Positions 31,824-38,837 of a stretch of DNA of 38,837 nt are shown piece after piece. The notes below the pieces were generated by a model, which ran no database searches, was not told the DNA's origin, and saw only the letters and a program-made list of their open reading frames with translations. Within the stretch, counting starts at the first letter, position 1. Each line of letters opens with the position of its first letter. Both the position numbers and the translations under genes were made by a program. Origin of the DNA: Planctomycetota bacterium (GTDB lineage Bacteria; Planctomycetota; UBA1135; JAKEFM01); the NCBI GenBank assembly GCA_022616055.1, contig JAKEFM010000024.1, forward strand, positions 1 through 38,837. The letters are read 5' to 3'.

Positions 31824-33083
31824 ATGAAGGAAGGAAGGCGGCTCGCCCCGGCGGAGGCCTACCTCCTCCACTCCCTCGCGGCGATCGCGATCGCGGCGGC
31901 CTTCTACGCGCGGGTCAACCACGACGACCCGGCGCTGCGGCTCGCCTCCATCTGCGGCGTGACGGTCGTCGCGTCCGCCCTCCTCATCGCCTGGGCGGCG
32001 GAGGCCACGCAGTTCTACCTCTCCCAGGGCTTCGTCGTCGCCGTCGTCGCGCTCCTGCAGGTCCTCCCCGAGTTCGCCGTCGAGGCGTACATCTCCTGGT
32101 CGGGGAAGGTCGACCTGATGATGGCGAACGCGACCGGCTCGGTCCGGCTCCTGATCGGGCTCGGCTGGTCCCTCATCCTCTTCACGGCCGCCGCCTCCCA
32201 CCGGATCCGGCACCACGAGGGGAGATTCGTCCTGCGTCTGCGACCCGAAGCCCTCGTCGAGACGGCGGGCTTCCTCGCCGCGATGGCCTGGTTCCTCGTC
32301 ATCCTCGCGAAGCGGAGCCTCTCCCTCCTCGACACGGGCGTCCTCGGAGGGGTCTACGCGCTCTACATGCTCGCCCTCTACCGCCTCCCCCCGGAGGAGA
32401 AGGAGGGGATCGAGGACCTCGTCGCGCCCGCCCGATTCCTCGCGGTCGCGCCGAGCGGCCGCCCGCGCACGAAGCTCGTCGTCTTCTACTTCGTCGTCGG
32501 GGGGGCGACGATCTTCGCGGTCGCGGAGCCCTTCGTCGAGTCGCTCAAGCACAGCGCGCTCGAGCTCGGGCTGCCGACCTTCTTCGTCATCCAGTGGATC
32601 GCCCCCTTCCTCTCCGAGTTCCCGGAGAAGGTGACCGCCTTCTACTGGGCGCAGAAGGTGAAGCTCGCGCCGATGGCCCTCCTGAACATGGTCTCCTCGA
32701 CCGTGAACCAGTGGACCCTCCTCTTCGCGATGATCCCCCTCGTCTACCGGATCTCGCCGAACGGTGGAGGCGTCGTGCCGATCGACGCCCACCACGCGGA
32801 GGAGCTCCTCCTCTCGATGGCGATGACCATCTACGGAGCCGTCGTCCTCCTCTCCCGGCGCGTCTCGTTCCGCAACGGCCTCACCCTCTTCGTCCTCTGG
32901 CTGGCGGGCCTCCTCTTCCCGAACCGGTACCCGGGCCTCCCGGACGTCTCGAGCCACCTCCTCACGGCCGGGCTCTTCGGCGCCCTGACGCTCCTCGAGA
33001 TCGGGAGGCGGTGGAAGGAGATGGCCCTCCGCGCCGACCTGGCCCACACCTGGGCGCTCCTCCGCGGCCGGGCGCCCGCGTAG
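31824..33083 (+). CDS. Divergent sodium/calcium exchanger-family (CaCA) membrane protein
   Basis: A 419-residue protein with about ten membrane helices. Two internal segments look like the alpha repeats of cation/Ca2+ exchangers: QVLPEFAVEAYISWSGKVDL with ANATGS, and FLSEFPEKVTAFYWAQKVKL with NMVSSTVNQ. The key glutamates are kept (LPE and SEFPE), but the canonical G-T-S and G-N-V-x-G-S-N-x-x-N residues are altered. Family membership is likely; the ion carried is uncertain. It starts 19 bases after the antiporter stop with AAGGAAGG-like purines around the ATG, so the two are probably one operon. Confidence 0.78.
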   Translation: MKEGRRLAPAEAYLLHSLAAIAIAAAFYARVNHDDPALRLASICGVTVVASALLIAWAAEATQFYLSQGFVVAVVALLQVLPEFAVEAYISWSGKVDLMMANATGSVRLLIGLGWSLILFTAAASHRIRHHEGRFVLRLRPEALVETAGFLAAMAWFLVILAKRSLSLLDTGVLGGVYALYMLALYRLPPEEKEGIEDLVAPARFLAVAPSGRPRTKLVVFYFVVGGATIFAVAEPFVESLKHSALELGLPTFFVIQWIAPFLSEFPEKVTAFYWAQKVKLAPMALLNMVSSTVNQWTLLFAMIPLVYRISPNGGGVVPIDAHHAEELLLSMAMTIYGAVVLLSRRVSFRNGLTLFVLWLAGLLFPNRYPGLPDVSSHLLTAGLFGALTLLEIGRRWKEMALRADLAHTWALLRGRAPA

Positions 33084-33098
33084 GTCCTCCGCGCCTCG

Positions 33099-33126
33099 TT
33101 GACCGCGCGGCGGCCGCCGCTACCTT
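33099..33126 (+). promoter_or_regulatory. Candidate promoter for murB-murA
   Basis: TTGACC (33099-33104, five of six) and TACCTT (33121-33126) are separated by 16 bases, starting 16 bases after the exchanger stop and ending 18 bases before the murB ATG. The -10 matches three of six bases, with the T-A-x-x-x-T form common in GC-rich bacteria. Confidence 0.42.
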
Positions 33127-33144
33127 AGCGCCCCGCTCCGAGCC

Positions 33145-34059
33145 ATGAACGCGGGCCTGCGACCTCTCGAAGTCGCTCTCGTCGCGGCCTTCGGCCGCGA
33201 GCGGGTCCGTGCCGCCGCCCCGCTGCGCGACCTCTGCTCCTGGGGGGCCGGGGGCGACGCCGACCTCCTCTTCACCGCGCGGTCGGCGGAGGAGCTCCTC
33301 GGGGCCGCCCGCCTCGCCCGGGAGCACGGGATCCCCCTCACCGTCCTCGGGGGGGGCGCGAACGTCCTCGTCTCCGACCGCGGGATCCGCGGCCTCGTCG
33401 TCCGCAACCGCGCCGACCGCATCGAGCCCTCCGGCGAGGAGGGCTTCGAGGCCGAGTCGGGCGCGCTCCTGACCGCGCTCGCGCACTTGGCGTCGGAGGC
33501 GGGGATCGCGGGCTTCGAGTTCCTCGTCGGGATCCCCGGGACCGTCGGGGGGGCCGTCGTCGGCAATGCGGGGACGAAGGCCTCCTGGGTCTCGGGGGTC
33601 CTCGAGAGCGTCCTCCTCCTCGGCCCGGACGGGATCGTCCGTCGCGAGGTCCCGGTCGCCCTCGGGTTCGACTACCGGAAGAGCCGGCTCCAGTCGAGCG
33701 GCGAGACGGTCCTCTCGGCCCTCCTCCGCGGCCGCCGCGCGGAACGCTCGGAGATCCTCCGGAGGACCGCGGAGTTCCTCGAAGCCCGCCGCCACCAGCC
33801 CTCCGGCCCGAGCGCGGGTTCCGTGTTCCGCAATCCCCGCGGCGACCACGCCGGCCGGCTGATCGAGGCGTGCGGCCTCAAGGGACGCCGCGTGGGGGGG
33901 GCCGAGATCTCGCGCCAGCACGCGAACTTCATCCTGAACACGGGGGGGGCGAGCGCCCGGGACATCCGCTCCCTCGTCGAGATCGCGAAGGCGGAGGTCG
34001 CCCGCCGCGCGGGGGTCGCGCTCGAGGAAGAGGTCCGCTACCTCGGGGAGTGGCCCTGA
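33145..34059 (+). CDS. murB: UDP-N-acetylenolpyruvoylglucosamine reductase
   Basis: Reduces the enolpyruvyl group to form UDP-MurNAc, the second committed step of peptidoglycan synthesis. The 304-residue flavoprotein has the FAD-binding VLGGGANVLVSDRGIRG and GIPGTVGGAVVGNAG segments, Y177-R178 in FDYRKSRLQ, catalytic S226 in GSVFRNP and the late glutamate E296 in LEEEVRYLGEW. The ATG at 33145 follows a promoter-like region. It overlaps murA (CTG start inside CCCTGA). Having murB next to murA makes a compact precursor module. Confidence 0.96.
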   Translation: MNAGLRPLEVALVAAFGRERVRAAAPLRDLCSWGAGGDADLLFTARSAEELLGAARLAREHGIPLTVLGGGANVLVSDRGIRGLVVRNRADRIEPSGEEGFEAESGALLTALAHLASEAGIAGFEFLVGIPGTVGGAVVGNAGTKASWVSGVLESVLLLGPDGIVRREVPVALGFDYRKSRLQSSGETVLSALLRGRRAERSEILRRTAEFLEARRHQPSGPSAGSVFRNPRGDHAGRLIEACGLKGRRVGGAEISRQHANFILNTGGASARDIRSLVEIAKAEVARRAGVALEEEVRYLGEWP

Positions 34060-35447
34060 AGTCCTGGCTCGTCGAGGGGGGGCGGCCGCTGCGCGGCGCG
34101 GTCGCGGTGGGCGGCGCGAAGAACGCCGCCTTCAAGGCGATGATCGCCGCGCTCCTCGGCCGGGAGGAGACCCTCCTCGAGAACGTCCCGGAGGTCGGCG
34201 ACGTCGAGCGCACCGCCGAGATGATCCGGATCCTCGGGGCCTCCGTCCGCCGGGTGGGCCCGAACGCCCTTCAGGTCGACCCTCGCGGGCTCCGTTCCGC
34301 GACGCTCCCCGCCGACCTCGCCCGGAGATCCCGGGCCTCTCTCCTCTTCGCCGGACCGCTCCTCGCCCGCTCGCGCGAGGTCGAGCTTCCGCTCCCGGGC
34401 GGGGACCGCATCGGCCGCCGACCTCTCGACCGCGCCCTCGCGGGGCTGCGGGCGATGGGGGCGGAGGTCGAGCCGTCGGAGGGAGGCGTGCGCCTGCGCG
34501 CCGACGGGCTGCGCGGCGCGCGCTTCCGGTTCCCGAAGAGCACCCACACGGGGACCGAGGCCCTCGTTCTCGCGGGGCTCGTCGCGCGCGGCCGCACGGT
34601 CCTCGAGAACGCCGCGCAGGAGCCCGAGGTCGACGACCTCCTCCGGATGCTCGCGGGGATGGGCGCGCGCGCGCGGCGAGTCGCCCCGCGGAGGATCGAG
34701 ATCGAGGGAGGTCGCGCGCTGCGAGGGACCCGTCATCGCATCCTCCCCGACCGCAACGAGGCCGTCTCCTTCGCCTGCATGGCCCTCGCGACCATCGGCG
34801 AGATCCGGATCTCCCCCGTCGACCGGCGGGCCCTCGACTCCTTCCTCCGCCTCCTCACCCGGCTCGGCGCCGGCTGGGAGGTGCTCGGGAAGGTCCTCCA
34901 CGTGGGCTGGACGAGGCCCCTGCGGCCGATCGAGGTCGAGACCCGGCCCCACCCGGGCGTGATGACCGACTGGCAGCCGCTCCTCGTCACCCTCCTCACG
35001 CAGGCCTGGGGGACGAGCGTCGTCCACGAGACCGTCTTCGAGAACCGGTTCGGCTACGTCCCCGACCTCCTGCGGATGGGGGCGCGGATCGAGCTCTTCA
35101 GTCCTCCCGTCGCCCACCCCGCGAAGCTCTACGGCTTCAACCCCGAGGACGACCGCCCCGGGCTCCGTCACGCGGCGCGTATCGAGGGGCCGACGGCCCT
35201 GCGGGCGACCGAGGCGGCGGTGTCCGACGTACGCGCCGGAGCCACCCTCCTGATGGCGGCCCTCGCCGCGCGCGGGGAGACCGCGATCGCGGGGATCGAG
35301 CATGTCGAGCGGGGCTACGAGCGCTTCGCCGATCGGCTGCGTTCCCTCGGCGCCTCGGTCCGCGAGCGCGAGGCGGAGCCCGCCCCGAGGACGGTCGTTC
35401 CCGCTCGACGCTGGAGCGCCGGGACTACCCGTCCCGCAGGACGGTGA
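34056..35447 (+). CDS. murA: UDP-N-acetylglucosamine 1-carboxyvinyltransferase with Asp at the fosfomycin site
   Basis: Transfers enolpyruvate from PEP to UDP-GlcNAc, the first step of peptidoglycan synthesis. From a CTG at 34056 the protein has 463 residues and places the catalytic pair at K22-N23, exactly as in E. coli MurA. GGGGAG lies five bases before that CTG; a GTG two codons earlier has no fitting Shine-Dalgarno. Active-site loop LPGGDRIGRRP has D117 where most MurA have Cys, so covalent fosfomycin inactivation should fail. RASLLFAGPLLAR, MTDWQP (the essential Asp), TVFENRF and DVRAGA are present. The C-terminus has an extra tail of about 30 residues that overlaps the opposite gene by 23 bases. 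Confidence 0.95.
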   Translation: MKSWLVEGGRPLRGAVAVGGAKNAAFKAMIAALLGREETLLENVPEVGDVERTAEMIRILGASVRRVGPNALQVDPRGLRSATLPADLARRSRASLLFAGPLLARSREVELPLPGGDRIGRRPLDRALAGLRAMGAEVEPSEGGVRLRADGLRGARFRFPKSTHTGTEALVLAGLVARGRTVLENAAQEPEVDDLLRMLAGMGARARRVAPRRIEIEGGRALRGTRHRILPDRNEAVSFACMALATIGEIRISPVDRRALDSFLRLLTRLGAGWEVLGKVLHVGWTRPLRPIEVETRPHPGVMTDWQPLLVTLLTQAWGTSVVHETVFENRFGYVPDLLRMGARIELFSPPVAHPAKLYGFNPEDDRPGLRHAARIEGPTALRATEAAVSDVRAGATLLMAALAARGETAIAGIEHVERGYERFADRLRSLGASVREREAEPAPRTVVPARRWSAGTTRPAGR

Positions 35448-38205
35448 AGGAGCAGCCGGCGGGCAGGTAGACCTCGGCGCGGGGCGGGTCCGAGGACTCC
35501 CGTCCCCAGCGGAACTGCCGGGCGGGGAGGGGGAGGCGGGCGAGGTCGACGCCGTCGACCGCGTCGAACTGGACGCCTCGGCCGAGCGACTCGCGCGCGT
35601 GCGCCTGCACGGCGGCTCGCAGGACGAGGGGTTCTCCGGGGCGGAGGGCTCTCGAATCGACCACTCCGGCCGCCACCCCCTCGAACCCCCCCCGATACCC
35701 GAACAGGTAGAGTCCCGGCGGGACGACCACCTCCCGCTCGCTGCGGCCCGCTCGCGTCTCGACCAGGACGTGCGTGACGCTCGGGTCCGGTCCCTCCAGG
35801 CGGTAGAGCGAGAGGAGCCCCTCGCCCCCCGCGGGCGCCCCGGTGATTTCGACGGCGATCGGTCGCGCCTCCGTTCCGCGGAGGTCGATCTCGACCTCGC
35901 TCGTCTTGGCAGGATCGACGTGAACGCGCCGGCGCACGCCCGCCTCCGAGGAGGCGTCTCCCCGGCCGCAGACGAGGAAGATCCAGCGCGGCCCGTCGAG
36001 ACGGAGCCGGTGAAGCGTCGTCTCCTCCAGCAGCCGGATCGGGGGGGAGGGGTGGCCGGTCTCCGCCCCCTCGACGAAGACACGCGCCGTCTCCCCGACC
36101 GGGCAGTGGGTCAGGCGCAGCGCGACGTTTTCGCTCGGGAGGGGCGGAAGGTCGATCGGACCTGTGTCCCCCCCGGCGACCTCGACTCGGACGACCCTCG
36201 AGATCGGTGCCGCCCCCCGTTCAATCCACACCTCGTACTTCGATTCGGTCTCGGCGGAGAACTCCCAGCGTCCGTCGGGGCGCAGCGTCGCGTGGTCTCG
36301 GACGTCCCCTCGTCGATCTTCCCGGACTGCCGCGTAGATGACCTGGAGGGGGGCCCCGAGGGCGTCCGTTCCCAGGAATTCGCCGGGGAGGCTCCCGAAG
36401 ACGGTCGCCCGCGTCACCTCGGCGCGCAGTCGAACGGTCCGCTCGAGATGCGCCGGCATGTCCGCCGTGAGTTCGAGAGTCCAGATCGGGTCCGAGAGCG
36501 CGCGCGACTTCAGCGTCCGGCCGTCGACGAGTCTGTACTCGACCTCCCGCGTGGAGGCGTCGCGATGCAAGTCCAGCCTTCCTTCGAGCGGGAGGCCGCG
36601 CAGGAGGCACTCCCCTCGCTCGTTGGTCGTGACATGGAGGTAGTGGGTTCTCCACATGTGCTGGCGAAGGGTCCGGTCGGTGACGAGGGAGACGCCGCGG
36701 TAGAACTCCCGGCCGGCGAGCGGGACTCCCGTCCGGTCGTCCAGGACGGTCAGGCGCAGGGTGCGCCCGCTGTTCAATTCGAGGTCGAGGGTCCGGTCCC
36801 CCTCGGGAGCGGGGAAGGCGATCTTCCGGGGGACGGTCTCCTCGCTCGTGACCCAGAGGGTGTCCTGGGTCGGCTGGAGCGGACCCACCGCGTATTGCGA
36901 GTCGATCGAATGGATCCGCGCGAACTGACGATGGGGGGGACCCTCGTATCGGACGACGAGCCCAAGGGGGATGCGAGGGACCCCGTCGACGAGGACGCGG
37001 CCCGAGAGCGTGGGCCCCTGCGCGGGCAGCCCGACGTGGACCTCGACGTCCCGGGTCACCACGCCGGCCGTGGGGAGAGCGGGGTTCCGGCCTCGAAGGT
37101 CGGAGACGCGCACGGGCTCCGCGGGAGGAAAGCCCTCGACCGAGGCGGCGATCTGCGCCTCGACGGCTCGCGCTGGCAGCTCGATCTCGGTCACGGCTCC
37201 CCGCACGGGCTCCCCGAGGAACCGCGCGGAGTCCCGCCCTTCGAGCCGGGGCTCCTCGTCCCACCGGCAGGTGAGGTGACCGGCCTCGAGGACCCTCCCC
37301 GAAGGATCGACGACCCTCACGCGAAGGATCGTTCCCTCGCCATCGGGGGCGGGGCGGGCGGAGTCCAGCGTCCCGGCGGCGACCGTGCGAGGGACGACCC
37401 GAGTCGGGGGAGAGCTCCCGGTCTCCTGCGTTTCGGCTGCCCGGGCAACCGCCGGGGTCGTCGATCGCGCGAGGCCGTCCCCCGAAGGATCGACGGCCGA
37501 GGTCCCGGCTCCGCGCCAGACCGCGACCGTGACGGCGAGGGCGGCAACCGCTCCCGCGGCGAGGATCGTCTTCGCTCCCATGGTCAGGGCTCCCGTGATG
37601 GGCAAGGCGCCGGCCGTGGCGACTCCCGCCTCCGCCGGTCTCTGCAGTGCGGGCGCGAGGAGCGCGACGGCCCAGATGCGGGTCTTCGACCCAAACTCAC
37701 GGTCGAGCTCCTCGCGCAGCCGGGCGAGACCCCGCGATAGCCGTTGCCGAACCGCCTCCTCGGAGACGCCCATCCGCTGCGCGACCTCTCGTGTTGTGAG
37801 CTCGTCGAGGTACCGGTAGAGGACGGTCGAGCGGTAGGGCTCGGGGAGCGCCCGGACCGCCGCGGCGACGCGTTCCTGCCGGGCGCTGCGCTCGACGACT
37901 TCGAAAGCGTCGGGGGAGCCCTCCGGTCGAGCGACCGACTGCTCGCGACGGCGACGGCTTCGCTCCGAGCGGAAGAGGTCGAAGGCGACCTTGCGCGTCA
38001 CCGACTTGAGCCAGGCGCGGAGAGCCCCCGCCGAGCCGACCCGCCCGGGAGGCTGAGCGAGCGTGACCCGAAACGCTTCCTGAGCCACGTCCTCAGCGCT
38101 CGCGGCGTCCTCGACGAGGCCCCGCGCGAGCCGCTGGACCCATCCGAGGTGGGCGAGAAGCTCCGCGGGGTCTTCGGACCGTCTCCCGGTCGGCTCCATG
38201 TTCAT
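35425..38205 (-). CDS. ECF sigma factor fused through a membrane helix to a large extracytoplasmic beta-rich region
   Basis: A 926-residue protein. Residues about 14-80 are sigma region 2 (AEDVAQEAFRVTL, RAWLKSVTRKVAFDLFR), and residues about 115-170 are sigma region 4 (LPEPYRSTVLYRYLDELTTREVA, VRQRLSRGLARLREEL). A single membrane helix (about 211-230) follows, then about 690 residues of beta-rich repeats similar to carboxypeptidase-regulatory modules (SGRVLVDGVPRIPLG; LRPDGRWEFSAE; PPGLYLFGY). The layout suggests a sigma factor held at the membrane until an outside signal frees it, presumably by proteolysis; that is inference. Such sigma-sensor fusions are known in Planctomycetota. Start ATG at 38205 or 38199. 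It overlaps murA tail to tail. Confidence 0.88.
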   Translation of the reverse strand: MNMEPTGRRSEDPAELLAHLGWVQRLARGLVEDAASAEDVAQEAFRVTLAQPPGRVGSAGALRAWLKSVTRKVAFDLFRSERSRRRREQSVARPEGSPDAFEVVERSARQERVAAAVRALPEPYRSTVLYRYLDELTTREVAQRMGVSEEAVRQRLSRGLARLREELDREFGSKTRIWAVALLAPALQRPAEAGVATAGALPITGALTMGAKTILAAGAVAALAVTVAVWRGAGTSAVDPSGDGLARSTTPAVARAAETQETGSSPPTRVVPRTVAAGTLDSARPAPDGEGTILRVRVVDPSGRVLEAGHLTCRWDEEPRLEGRDSARFLGEPVRGAVTEIELPARAVEAQIAASVEGFPPAEPVRVSDLRGRNPALPTAGVVTRDVEVHVGLPAQGPTLSGRVLVDGVPRIPLGLVVRYEGPPHRQFARIHSIDSQYAVGPLQPTQDTLWVTSEETVPRKIAFPAPEGDRTLDLELNSGRTLRLTVLDDRTGVPLAGREFYRGVSLVTDRTLRQHMWRTHYLHVTTNERGECLLRGLPLEGRLDLHRDASTREVEYRLVDGRTLKSRALSDPIWTLELTADMPAHLERTVRLRAEVTRATVFGSLPGEFLGTDALGAPLQVIYAAVREDRRGDVRDHATLRPDGRWEFSAETESKYEVWIERGAAPISRVVRVEVAGGDTGPIDLPPLPSENVALRLTHCPVGETARVFVEGAETGHPSPPIRLLEETTLHRLRLDGPRWIFLVCGRGDASSEAGVRRRVHVDPAKTSEVEIDLRGTEARPIAVEITGAPAGGEGLLSLYRLEGPDPSVTHVLVETRAGRSEREVVVPPGLYLFGYRGGFEGVAAGVVDSRALRPGEPLVLRAAVQAHARESLGRGVQFDAVDGVDLARLPLPARQFRWGRESSDPPRAEVYLPAGCSFTVLRDG

Positions 38206-38216
38206 CCCGGAGAATG

Positions 38217-38239
38217 GAGTCCGGCCCCGGAGTGTGACA
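38217..38239 (-). promoter_or_regulatory. TGTCACA motif upstream of the ECF sigma gene
   Basis: On the minus strand TGTCACA (38239-38233) lies about 28 bases before the ATG at 38205. TGTCACA is a -35-like element of some ECF-dependent promoters and could mean auto-activation. The -10 I would expect (CGTC-like) at 16 bases is not present, so the match is partial. Confidence 0.28.
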
Positions 38240-38274
38240 GGGGGTCCGGGTAGCCGGCCGGAGCGCGGACGACC

Positions 38275-38837
38275 CTAGGGGAAGGCGACCGACTCTCCGA
38301 GCCCGCGTTCGACGGCCCGGTCGAAGGCGAAGCGCGCGGAGGCCAGGTCCTCCACGGCGAGCCCGAGGGACTTGAAGATCGTGATCTCCTCGCCGCTGCC
38401 GCGGCCGGGAGCGCCGCCGGCCAGGACCGAGCCGATCTCGGCGACGATGTGGGAGTCCGCGATCGCCCCCTCCCGGATCGGGAGGAGGACGTCGCCCGAC
38501 TCCGCGAGGGCGGCGGCGCGCGCGTCGACGTAGAGCCGCGCGCGCGCCACGGCGGCGGTGTCGAGCTCCCGCCAGTCGGGACGGCAGGCGCCGACGGCGT
38601 TCACGTGGGTCCCGGCGGGGAGCCATGCCCCATGGAGGACGGGCTCCCTTGCGGACGTCGCCGTGACGACGAGGTCGGCCCCCTCGACCGCGGCGCGCGC
38701 CGTCGCGACGGCCTCGACCGGGAGCCGGAGCCGCGCGGCCCAGTCCTCGGCGAAGCGCCTCGCGTTCTCGGGAGTCCGGGACCAGACACGGACGTCCCGG
38801 ATCGGGCGGACGAGAGTCATCGCCTCGAGGTGGCTCC
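38275..38837 (-). CDS. Ornithine cyclodeaminase/mu-crystallin-family dehydrogenase (5' end outside window)
   Basis: The C-terminal ~185 residues of an NAD(P)-binding enzyme of the ornithine cyclodeaminase/alanine dehydrogenase (mu-crystallin) family. The reading starts SHLEAM-TLVRPIRDVRVWSR, the usual Rossmann entry. Next come AVEGADLVVTATSAREPVL, the PAGTHVNAVGACRPDWRELD segment and the ending ITIFKSLGLAVEDLASA, all typical. The frame continues past the right edge, so the N-terminal part is missing here. Members deaminate or reduce amino-acid-derived imines; which substrate is used cannot be told. It ends 69 bases before the ECF sigma gene. Confidence 0.9.
   Translation of the reverse strand, partial: SHLEAMTLVRPIRDVRVWSRTPENARRFAEDWAARLRLPVEAVATARAAVEGADLVVTATSAREPVLHGAWLPAGTHVNAVGACRPDWRELDTAAVARARLYVDARAAALAESGDVLLPIREGAIADSHIVAEIGSVLAGGAPGRGSGEEITIFKSLGLAVEDLASARFAFDRAVERGLGESVAFP

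Noticed and set aside
38206-38274. Imperfect hairpin GGGTCCG/CGGAC-CCC as terminator of the cyclodeaminase gene
   Set aside because: The stem needs a bulge and has no T-run; not strong enough to list as a feature.
1-38837. tRNA, rRNA, CRISPR, transposase or phage genes
   Set aside because: I looked for clover-leaf, repeat-spacer and transposase signals and found none.

Overview
This window is chromosomal DNA from a very GC-rich bacterium. Nearly every third codon position is G or C, and GTG, TTG and apparently CTG starts are common. It carries a full bacterial housekeeping set: peptidoglycan precursor enzymes, an FtsK motor, RimO, PgsA and PgpA, PriA, SecG, TpiA and DAHP synthase. Three things fit Planctomycetota or a neighbouring deep lineage better than Actinomycetota: an ECF sigma factor fused through a membrane helix to a large extracytoplasmic region, long exported proteins made of carboxypeptidase-regulatory-like repeats, and a small Gly/Pro-rich exported protein. 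This placement is an inference. There are no rRNA or tRNA genes, no CRISPR array and no recognisable insertion sequence or prophage.

Layout. (1) 1-6048, minus strand: an exported repeat protein, a serine beta-lactamase-like domain fused to an amidohydrolase of the D-aminoacylase type, and a DUF433/DUF5615 toxin-antitoxin-like pair. (2) 6145-10457, plus strand, tightly packed: aroF, tpiA, secG, yicC, gmk and the decarboxylase half of CoaBC (coaC). (3) 10458-14231: an insertion-like interval. It has a small exported protein with its own leader and 3' hairpin, a decayed copy of the start of coaB, and a two-gene membrane cassette (propeller/Y_Y_Y-like lipoprotein and HTTM-DCC fusion). (4) 14255-23100, plus strand: the intact coaB, ftsK, a second FtsK-like protein without the ATPase, rimO, pgsA, pgpA, a HAMP/SpoIIE-type phosphatase-like protein and a MazG-like protein. 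Most of these are joined by ATGA or GTGA overlaps. (5) 23117-25678, minus: a large exported orphan. (6) 25840-28131: priA. (7) 28136-30233, minus: a gamma-glutamylcyclotransferase-like protein, a polytopic membrane protein and a YceI protein. (8) 30437-33083, plus: two ion transporters behind a promoter that carries a perfect inverted repeat. (9) 33145-35447: murB and murA. (10) 35425-38837, minus: the membrane-tethered ECF sigma protein and the end of an ornithine-cyclodeaminase-family gene that runs off the window.

The most unusual item is the gene right after ftsK (17446-18774). It has an FtsK-like membrane region and a C-terminal winged helix that aligns with the gamma domain of the neighbouring FtsK, but a low-complexity linker stands where the RecA-like motor should be. 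Other points of interest are the split coaC/coaB with a decayed coaB copy flanking a cassette, the beta-lactamase/D-aminoacylase fusion, a SpoIIE-type phosphatase missing metal ligands, a MurA with Asp at the fosfomycin-target position, and recurrent CTG starts with well-placed Shine-Dalgarno sequences.
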